From NCBI GenBank assembly GCA_037447655.1, contig JBBHKE010002135.1, positions 1 through 64,000 of the forward strand: a stretch of DNA of 64,000 nucleotides, written 5' to 3'. Of this stretch, positions 55,715 through 64,000 are shown piece by piece; position 1 is the first letter of the stretch; each line of letters begins with the position of its first letter. Made by a program: the position numbers and the translations under genes. This stretch comes from Zygnema cylindricum (lineage: Eukaryota; Streptophyta; Zygnematophyceae; Zygnematales; Zygnemataceae). The notes beneath the pieces are model-generated. The model saw only the letters and a list, made by a program, of their open reading frames with translations, had not been told where the DNA came from and did not search any database.

Positions 55715-55989
55715 CATAGTTCAAAAGTAGGCGTTTTTATGGTAGGCCTTTGGTCGGCGCCTTTATCGTAAGTTGTGTTATGGGCTTTTCATGTGATCTT
55801 CTTAGATCACTACTTTGATCAGAGACCGTCCGATCGTCCAAATCTGACGGTTTAAATAAAGTTTTTGGTCCGAATGTTTTAATTGGTCCAAATAGGTCCG
55901 ATTACAATATGGGTCTTAAGGTCATATTGTATGTTTTGCGTACAATAGGCATATTGTATGGGCCTACTTTCACCTACTTTTGAACTATG
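55715..55989. mobile_element. hAT-like MITE with perfect 8-bp target duplication
   Basis: 275 bp. The ends CATAGTTCAAAAGTAGGCG and CACCTACTTTTGAACTATG are inverted repeats. GTATAATG is duplicated at 55707-55714 and 55990-55997. The 1.6-kb element at 6420-8064 has the same ends and sub-terminal sequence. Confidence 0.9.
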
Positions 55990-55997
55990 GTATAATG

Positions 55998-56640
55998 CCT
56001 TGTGATGTGACGTTCACACTAAAAAAAAGTGATAAAATTTCTGTCCATGAATTCCGCCGTACGATACTGTACGTTACTGTACTATACTGTACTCACTTTA
56101 CGCCCGTGTAAAGGATCGCAATCAGGCATGTAGCGTGGCAGCATTTATTAATGCCCACGCGTCAACCATTATTTTATTTTATCTTCTTCGCCCATCAGAT
56201 AGACTTCCACCTTCTTGGCACCCAACAAAACCCTGCCACGTCATTCAAACTGCCAAGTCAGCAAATTTATCATGTCACGTCACCTGAATACCAATGATTC
56301 TCGTTTCGCCGCCCACTCCAGTCCACTCCCACGCTCCAATCTCAATCCTTAAAAACCAATTAAAACCAGCCACGTCACCCGAACGTTGAAAAACTGCCTT
56401 TTCCAAGAAACTAGACCGGGTGAACCGACAATCACTTTTCTACTTTTTCCTTCAGCATCCATTCTTCTTGTGCCACGTGGCAAAACACTTTCTGTACTTT
56501 TCGTACACTCCCGCGGCTCCCCCGTGCGCCCTTTTTCTTTAGCACTTTTGTCTCCTCCTCTCTCCCTTGTCCTCCTCCATTTCCCGCTACCAACTCCCAC
56601 GAAAAGGTGACGTCACTCAAAACTTGACGCGTCATCAACC
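55998..56640. other. Upstream region of the carbonic anhydrase gene
   Basis: Contains many ACGT-core words (CCACGTCATT at about 56237, TCACGTCACC at about 56275, GCCACGTCACCCG at about 56370) and a short palindromic GTACTGTAC run near 56075. No gene is visible. Confidence 0.5.
56472..56481 (+). promoter_or_regulatory. Palindromic G-box candidate upstream of carbonic anhydrase
   Basis: GCCACGTGGC, a perfect G-box, lies 160 bp before the start codon. G-boxes bind bZIP and bHLH factors in plants; function here is inference. Confidence 0.4.
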
Positions 56641-57223
56641 ATGGCTACGGCCACTCTCCTCCCCTCTTCCTCCCTCCTCTCCCGTGACCGTACACTCTCT
56701 TCCTCCTCCTTCCTCTCCTCCCCGATCCAACGGTCCTCCCGCTGCCACGTGTCCCTCTCTCCCTCCACCCGCTCCCGCCACGTCATCTCCCGCCACATCA
56801 TCTCGCGCCACGTCATCCCCGCCTCCTCTTCCACCGACGTGACAGGTGGCGCTTCGGGGGAATCTTCCTCCGATCCGATCCCTAAGAGTCCCAAAAGCTC
56901 TCCTCCAATGAGAAGGCGCCAGCTGTTCCAGCTCGGCGGGGCGGCCGCCATGTCGCTGGTTTGTCCTGGGTGCGGCGTCGCACGTGCGGAAGAATGGGGC
57001 TACGGAACTCTGGCGGGTCCCGGCCAATGGGGAAACGTCTGCGCCACGGGGACCCGCCAATCGCCGATCGACATGCCGCGTGACAGTTCGGGCGTGACAT
57101 CCGTATCGGATTTTGGGGAGATTCGGTTTTTGTACGGACCGGAGGCTCCCAGCTTCTACAATACGGGACACGGGACAATGCAGGTGAGTGAAGGGGAATG
57201 TGGATGGTATTTGGGTCGGTTGC

Positions 57224-57266
<43 letters not shown>

Positions 57267-57316
57267 CCTCTCTCTCTCTCTGTCCGTCTCTCTGACTGTG
57301 TGTCTATGTCCCTTCT

Positions 57317-57379
<63 letters not shown>

Positions 57380-57480
57380 CTCTCTCTCAGACTGGTTTGT
57401 CTCTCTCTGTCTCGTTTTCTGTCTGTGCCTCCCTCCCTCTCACCCGAGAATGTTGATGCTATTGGGTCAGCTCTCTCCCG

Positions 57481-57579
<99 letters not shown>

Positions 57580-60500
57580 TCAGGCTCTGTGTCTGTCTCT
57601 CTCTTTCTCCCTCTGTTTGTGTCTGTCTGTCCCTCTGTCTCCCTCTGTGTTTCTATCTCTCACTGTGTCCTTCTGTCACTTTGGCCCTGTCCTTGTCTCT
57701 CTCCCTCTCATTCCCTCTAGCTCTAACTGGAAGAATATGGTTGATGATAGCTTTTATTCTCTCTCGTTCTCCTGTGTTTTCTCTCCCCCTCTCAGTTCCT
57801 CAAAGGAACCTTTTTCCTTTCCCACATTGTCTTCTCCCTCTCCCTTTCCCTCTCCCTCTCCCTCATAATGTAGGTGAAACCAAATCCTAAAACTTGTCAT
57901 ACATGTAGATTAATAGAAATAAACTGCATAAACCTGGCAAATAAACTTCCAAATAGCTTCTTAAAACTCCCAAAAAACCTTTGAAAACTGCTAAAATCAC
58001 CCAAAACTCCTGAAGAAACAGTGTCAACCAAAAACTGTCAGAAAAACCACCCAAAACTGCCCAAAAACTCCAATAAAGTTCCTAACAACTTTCCAGAAAA
58101 GCTGCACCGAATCTCTCAAATACCCAAAAAACCCAAAATCCCAAAACTCCCAAAATCCAAAACTCCCAAAAAAATCACCACCCACCAAAAATCTCAAAAG
58201 TCACGATGCGAAACCAATCGGTTGTTGTCTGCGGGTTTGCCACGTGGCAGGTGGACTTCCTCTCGGGAGCCAATCGTGTGCAGGTCGGCAACCGGACCCT
58301 TGACCTCCTTCAGTACCACTTCCACGCCCCGAGCGAACACTCCTTCGGGGGACAGAGGGCGGCCATGGAGGCCCATCTTGTGCACCGTAAGATCACGGAT
58401 CCTGCCAGGTGTTGTGTTTTGAGTGGTGCCACAGGCATGTTTTAGTGGTGCTGTTTGGCGTTTTTTTTTTTAATAGTGACACGTGTCGAGTTTTTTTTTT
58501 CTTGTGGTGGTGCCACCTGGCGTGTTTCCTGCTGACACGGGTCTGATCGTTTTTGAACTGGTGTTCATTGTTCTTTTGTTTTTTTTTTCCATGTGTGCAA
58601 ATTATTATATTTTTCTTCTGTCACCTGGAGGGTTTTCCTCTGGTGCCACGTGGACCTTTCTGATTGGCTTTTGGCTTATAAAGTGGTGGAGAGGGAACAG
58701 TCAATTCATTTCATGGCTGTTATGGTTTTCATGGTTTTAAGTTTTTATGATTTTACAGTTTTGTGGTTTTATGGTTTTTATGGTTTTACGGTTTTTATGA
58801 TTTCTGAAAACAGTTACTTCAGTTACTGACACGGCAGGAAATCGATTTCTTTGTGTGCAGGTGACAGTACGGGTAAACTGGCAGTTATTGGGTATGTAGA
58901 TAACTCACATTTTTATATTTCTCTTTTTGCTTTTGCTTTTTTAAGAATAATTAAATGGAAATTGCAGTGTTTAACTTTTTTTTAGAAAAGTATCAGTGAT
59001 TTCTGGCCTTTTTGGTTGCCACGTGGCAATTTGAGCTGGTTTTGGGCATGACAAATGTCACATCGAAAGTACTTTCTGACAGTATTTTCTGTACATGGCA
59101 ATGAGGGACTATGCTGGATTGGTGTGCGATGTTAGTTTTTGACATGTCAGCAGTGTTTTTGCCTGTTTGTTGCCTTGTGACAGTGTGGTGCTATGGTGGT
59201 CTGTTGGCATGCCATCATTGGTTGTTTATACATACCGGGACTGATTTCTGACACATCATCATTTCGTTTACACACATCAGCATTGTTTTCTGGTACACAC
59301 ATTATCTTTTGCTATCTGTGTTGGTCTTTTGCCACGTTAGCATACTTACCTGCACGCCTGCGTTCATCATTTGCCACATCAAAGCCTTAGTTTTATGCCA
59401 CGTCAATATTGGTGTTTGCCACATCAGCCACGGTTTCTAACAGTTTTCCGCAATCTGGCAATGTCAACTGTTTAGGCAATTCATGTTCTTCCACATATTC
59501 CAATTGCCACGTCAGCATTGGTCTCTGATTTTTTGTGCCACATTGTGTTGACGCTGCAACATGGAGTTATGCCTGTTTATCTGGTTCGACATGTGTGCCA
59601 CGCCAGCATTTGGGAATTGCCATGTCAGCAATTGGTCACGTCAGCATTTATGTAGTGCACGTCAGCAGTGGTTTCTGACACTTTTGTGCCACGTGGCGCT
59701 TCAGGGTGATGCTGGCGGCGGATCCTCGAGCCTTCCGGAACCCGTGCCTCCAGGCAGGCCTCGAGTTCGGACCTGATGTCAAGACCAAGAGAGTGTACGT
59801 GGACCGACGTGCTCCGGGGGAGAGGAAGAGAGGGAGGGAGGGAAAGACTGAGGGAGAGAGGGAGAGGGAGGGAGGGGTGAGGGCGAGGAAGGGAGAGAAG
59901 GAGGGGGAGGGAGGTGTTCCAATGTTGCAATTTTGGAATTAGAAACAAATAGGGATTGGAGTGAGTGGATGGAAATTAGAAGCTTAAGAAAATTTAAACA
60001 TAGCATTTTCAATCAAAAACGCAATGTCATATTTTCAAGTCTCAGTAATGCGTCCATCGATCTCATTCTATCCAGAAAACCATCAAAGAATTCTTCATTG
60101 CTTAAAGCATTGTTTAGATACATTCCCTTGATTTACCATTTATGAACACACGTGTGAAGAAAACAGAACTAACGTTGGTCCTCACATGGAACTGGTTTGC
60201 AGACCGGCGCCGGTTTCGTGTTTTTTCCGACCTGACCCGAAGCAGAGACTCTGCCCGAGCCTCGAAATTCATCCCGGGATGCTTCTTCCCGAGCCTGACC
60301 AGGTGCGAAAACTTTCCAGACGAGGCTGTTCCGTACCAAACCATTAGTTTCTACATTAAAGTGCGAAAAAGTATAGCTGCATTATTAATTTGCGTCATAA
60401 TGTATAACGATTTACCGACAAGCTTAATAGTACGAACTAAATGCTTTGGAATTTTCCGTTTTAAAGTGCGAAACGGGTATTGCCGCATTATATGCGTTCA

Positions 60501-61800
60501 CATTTTACTGATAAATATGCTTATAATACGAAGTAGTCGCATATAACTTGGCTATCATTCAAATCAAGATGGTCCTTTTTGAATTTGTCTTCCACTACAC
60601 AACCAAGGACTAATTTGATTCGCATCATTAATTCTGCTCATAAATTAGTGTCGATTCACATTTCTCACACTCATTGTTATGTTTTTTTACAATATGACAG
60701 GTGTTGTGTTAATGGGTAATTCGCCCCAGAAACAAATTGCTAGAAAACCACCTCTGGTTATATCATTCATGGAAATGGAATCAGTTCCGGTGTCAGTTTG
60801 GCAACAACAGCCGGTTGTTTATGTAAAGCATGTAACAAAATTGTTGGTGGTTTGTCTTTTTTTTGCAGGAAGGCAAGCATAAATACATGAATTACAGTGG
60901 TTCTTTAACAACTCCACCTTGCTCCGAAGGAGTTGACTGGTTTTTGCTAGGTAAGAAGGCTTTCTTTATTTAACTTTTAACCTTCTGTTTTTATCAGCTA
61001 GGCAAAAACTTTAGATAGATAAATTGTAGGTTGATTGAAGATTTGTCTTTCAGCTTGGGTTTCCAATGGCTAAAAAAGACTTTTGGGAATAATTGAGTCG
61101 TAAAATTTATGGTTTGTATTTCAATGTGGTTTGTGTTCAGCATTGTGTTTTTTTATTTCGTTGAACTTTCCTTCCGGAGTTTTTGTGGTTTTAACGTAAA
61201 GCATTTGTCTCCGGTTTTGTTTTTACAGCCACCCCTTTGAAGATTCCAGGAGAGCAGGTGGTTGAGTTTATGACTTATGTTGGAGAAAAGAGAACTCTCA
61301 GCCTCAATTCGGTATGTATCTATCCCTCTTTCACTCCTCTCACTCCCGTTCTCTCTCCTCCATCTCTTCCCTCCTCCAGCTCTTCCCTCTAATTTGCGTA
61401 CAACTCTAAGTGCCTTGTCAGTTGTTCCATGTAGTTTTTTCTGTTCAACAACTTTCTCACACCTTTATCATTTTAAGACGAATTTTTTACTTCGCATTGT
61501 TGAAGTATTTTAGCTATTCTTTCTTATTAAAATGGACACAAACTGGTATAAAATATTATATGTTCAGCACTAGATCGGTTTCACTATGGTAAAATAACAG
61601 ACTATTTACGTTACTAAAACGATAAACCATTCCAGCTCTGCTGGCTTGTACCTCAAATAAAACAGATTTCTACAAACAAAACTTTCTCAGAAGATTTTTA
61701 CAAACGAATTTTTCTCACAAGGTTTTTACGAATGGTTTTTGTATGGATGCAGCGACCTGTGCAACCTCTCAACGACCGTGTTATTTCGATCGGACCTTGA
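56641..61800 (+). CDS. Alpha-carbonic anhydrase, probably thylakoid-lumen targeted (eight exons)
   Basis: Catalyses reversible CO2 hydration. Exons: 56641-57183, 58251-58386, 58861-58891, 59705-59794, 60203-60302, 60869-60950, 61229-61311, 61753-61800 (TGA); all phases fit, 370 residues. Residues 1-88 are Ser/Arg-rich like a chloroplast transit peptide. RRRQLFQLGGAAAMSLVCPG (about 91-110) plus a following Ala-x-Ala-like site resembles a twin-arginine lumen signal. Catalytic parts: GQWGNVCATGTRQSPID, NTGHGTM (proton-shuttle His), QYHFHAPSEHSFGG and EAHLVHR (three zinc His), SGSLTTPPCSEGVDW, and RPVQPLNDR at the C-terminus. The Cys in GNVC and PPC could form the usual disulfide. The limits of exons 4-5 are least certain and imply about 25 extra residues before GMLLPEP. 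Lumenal location is inference. Confidence 0.9.
57224..57595 (+). repeat. Long (CT)n microsatellite in carbonic anhydrase intron 1
   Basis: Mostly CT/CTGT repeats, with a nearly pure (CT)n run of over 80 bp at about 57483-57575. The Ser/Leu frames open through it are artefacts. Confidence 0.95.
58390..59704 (+). repeat. Degenerate GCCACGTCAGCA repeats in carbonic anhydrase introns 2 and 3
   Basis: Around exon 3, words of the form GCCAC(G/A)TCAGCATTGGTTTCTGAC recur irregularly. Clear copies are near 59018 (GCCACGTGGC), 59331, 59397, 59506, 59597, 59636, 59657 and 59690; weaker ones contain GACACATCA or GCCACCTGG. Each good copy has an ACGT core. Confidence 0.75.
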
Positions 61801-63152
61801 AGACATTTTTTAGATCATAAATTCATTCAATAGGTTAAACTAGCATACATTTTTAAAATGTTTTCCCGGTTTCTTAAAACTACGGTGTCTTTGGACCAAC
61901 AGCTTTTTTGCGGCGGAACCGAGATGAAACCGTGACCAACATTTGCATTTCACATTTCATTTTTTCTTTTGTGTTTTGGTCATGTGCATTCAAAACGAGG
62001 ATGTGTTATTTTGGTCATTTTGATACTTAGTTAAAGTAGTAAAAGTAGTAAAAATATATTTTCCTTGAGCATAAAGTTGGTAGATTCAGAATTTACACCA
62101 TCTTCATGATAATGGTTTTTATTTTTAGTACGAATATCTTTACGTATATTGCAAATAGTGCAGTTTTAGTTAAATAATTAGGTAGTAATTTTGAAACACC
62201 AAAGAATTGTTGTCAACGGCATTTTTCTGGATAGAAAAAGTTATTGGAGACCAGCTTAATTTCTTTTTCAAGTTTGGACTTGTCTATACAGAATTTCAAA
62301 TGTTGTTTCCCTTGTTTTGTTTTCATGGTGTGTTATTTTGTTACAGATTTACAAAGTTCAAAAAGAAGTATATGATACTTTGCACACTTAACTTCAATTT
62401 TGAACCGGAAAAAAAGTGTTTGTTCTTATTTTGTGCTCTTTCTCCTTCTTCATTTTGAATTAAAGATGTCAAACAGAACTACGGAGATTTTGCTACAATA
62501 TATTATAGTTGGTTTTTTCTCGTGAGCCCTTCCTTTCCAATTAAATTGTAACTATGAATCGACTAATTTTTTTGCTATGTATAGATAGAAAAAAGGATGA
62601 GAGAAAGACGAGGAAAGTATGGAAAAAAAAAACCGATTGAGAACGAGAAAGTGGTGATTAAGTTTCTGTTCAGCTTTTGACGAAAATCTTTTCGTCATCC
62701 TCCGTAATTTGTTGTTTTTATTTATTTGATCTTGTGTAGCATATTTCACTTGGTTTTGCTCTTTTCTCTTTCTTTTCTTTTCTTTTCTCTTTTCTTTTTC
62801 AGTTCCTATGTACTCATTTCATTTACCGTCGATTGATTTTATGAAGCGTTTGTTAATTATTATCATGTTACTAATTGTTAGGTCGAGGTGTTTTTGATTA
62901 AAAATTGAGTCTTGTGACTCGAATTCAGGCATCTCTTCCCACCTCAGCTGGATGAAAGGGGTGGGAGGAAGAGAATATGATGCTTCCAAGTTTAATGTAC
63001 CATAGAAAAAATGCGTAATGTAAAGCAGTCTAACTAAACGGAAAGGGAAAAAAAGAAACGGGCAGAAAGGAAGTGAAAAATGTTACACAAGATTAAACAA
63101 AGAAAATAAAGAGAAACAAAAGTGGAAAACTATGACACGTGTGGCTTGGCGG
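61801..63152. other. Gene-free stretch downstream of carbonic anhydrase
   Basis: About 1.35 kb, AT-rich, presumably with the 3' untranslated region at its start. No open frame longer than about 85 codons and no paired termini were noticed. Confidence 0.5.
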
Positions 63153-63379
63153 TACACCGCGAATCGCTATTTGTGTTAATAATTGTTTCGCCACTTAAAA
63201 CATCATTTCTCCGTACACACTCCTCCGATTTTCAAATGGAAACCGCAAATTGAAAGCTGAGAATTTTAGCTTTCAATCGCAACAGTGAGATCTACAATCT
63301 GACATGTGTGTACGGAGTAAAGGTGTTTTAAGAGGAAAAAACCATTAACAGTTTAACACTAATAGCGATTCACGGTGTA
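63153..63379. mobile_element. TACACCG MITE with a nested MITE
   Basis: The outer ends TACACCGCGAATCGCTATT and AATAGCGATTCACGGTGTA are inverted and TA-bounded. Inside, CTTAAAACATC (63194) and GGTGTTTTAAG (63322-63332) are the ends of a second element, with AGCTTTCAAT and GTGTGTACGGAGTAAA shared with 27151-27280. Confidence 0.65.
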
Positions 63380-63439
63380 GTGTTGTGAATTTTCTTCCGA
63401 TAATCGATGTGTACCTTTTTTTGGTATGTACTGTGTACC

Positions 63440-64000
63440 AGAGGTCGCAAAAGTCAAAATTTTACATAACCGAAACCGACCGTTTTTTTTTTTTCAAAAT
63501 CTGAGTAACCGACGCCCGACCGGGTTATGCCACGCTCCAAAATTGTTAACCATTAACCGACCGGCGTTTACGAAAATAAAAGTTAACCGAAACTCGATTT
63601 TCTCGCGACTAACCGTGCCCGCCCGTAACCGAAAAAGTACAAAATTAATTAATGTACGACGTATGAATAAGCCAATAATTACGATTTGTCGCGTTCCCTA
63701 GATTTGCGAATGAATAGTGTTACTACCGTGTCAGATTTGCGACGGTGACATCAGTAATCATGATGTCACGTACTTCCACGATACCAAAGAGTATAAAGTA
63801 CAATAATGTTGGATTGTATGGACAGTACAAAATTTTCATTTTTTTTGGTTTTTTGGTTAACCCACCGTAACCGACCATTTTTTTTTCTGGTGAATCAACC
63901 GACCGCAACCGCCCGGCCCCCAAAATTTGGCAACCGAATCCGTTCCGGATCCGGCGCGGGCGGTCGGTTAACGGTCGGTCACGGTTTCGGTTGACCGTTT
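63440..64000 (+). repeat. GGTTAACCG-rich foldback repeat
   Basis: CCGAAACCGACCG near 63467 is inverted as CGGTCGGTCACGGTTTCGG near 63975, and GGTTAACC/AACCGACCG words recur on both arms. The left arm matches the reverse complement of 17.34-17.64 kb. The element may run beyond the window. Confidence 0.6.

Noticed and set aside
57198-57890. Long Ser/Leu-rich open frames on the plus strand
   Set aside because: They follow (CT)n repeats inside carbonic anhydrase intron 1. Composition and frame come from the repeat.

Overview
The window is eukaryotic nuclear DNA. It has spliceosomal introns, long (CT)n/(GA)n introns and dense transposon debris. Two of its four protein-coding genes point to the green lineage: an alpha-carbonic anhydrase with a long N-terminal pre-sequence and a twin-arginine segment (thylakoid-lumen type), and a secreted protein of the plant root-cap/LEA-related family. 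A streptophyte alga or early land plant fits best; the species cannot be named from the sequence alone.

Layout. 0.3-5.1 kb: a decayed non-LTR retrotransposon with tandem 5' repeats, a zinc finger, an RT and a C-terminal Cys/His plus nuclease-like domain. 5.3-8.1 kb: DNA-transposon debris, including a foldback element nested inside a hAT-like element. 8.68-11.97 kb: an intron-containing acidic, probably nuclear protein of unknown family. 12.8-13.5 kb: a PIF/Harbinger-like element. 14-17 kb: an antisense retroelement remnant split by a solo LTR. 17.2-22.6 kb: a 3'-truncated copia element on the minus strand, abutting sequence that resembles an intron of the neighbouring root-cap-like gene. 24.04-25.99 kb (minus): the four-exon root-cap-like gene. 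27-30.6 kb: MITEs, a second PIF-like element, LTR fragments and a 17-bp minisatellite. 33-43.6 kb: a retroelement remnant interrupted by an 8.6-kb copia element that keeps both LTRs, a half-tRNA primer site and a perfect 5-bp target duplication, and that itself contains two solo LTRs. 43.8-45.3 kb: MITEs, including a hAT-like foldback with a C24/G45 hairpin. 46.70-53.76 kb: a gene of about 16 exons for a probable plastid coiled-coil protein. 56.64-61.80 kb: the eight-exon alpha-carbonic anhydrase. 63.1-64 kb: more MITEs and a GGTTAACCG-rich foldback.

The strongest unexpected pattern is in the copia-type LTRs. Seven LTRs or LTR fragments, four on the plus and three on the minus strand, each carry a tRNA-like module (B-box/T-arm, often also a D-arm) about 150-310 bp from the LTR start, always antisense to the LTR. 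Exon-intron models were built by hand from GT/AG sites and reading phase; there is no transcript evidence. No bacterial operons, CRISPR arrays, rRNA genes or convincing functional tRNA genes were seen.
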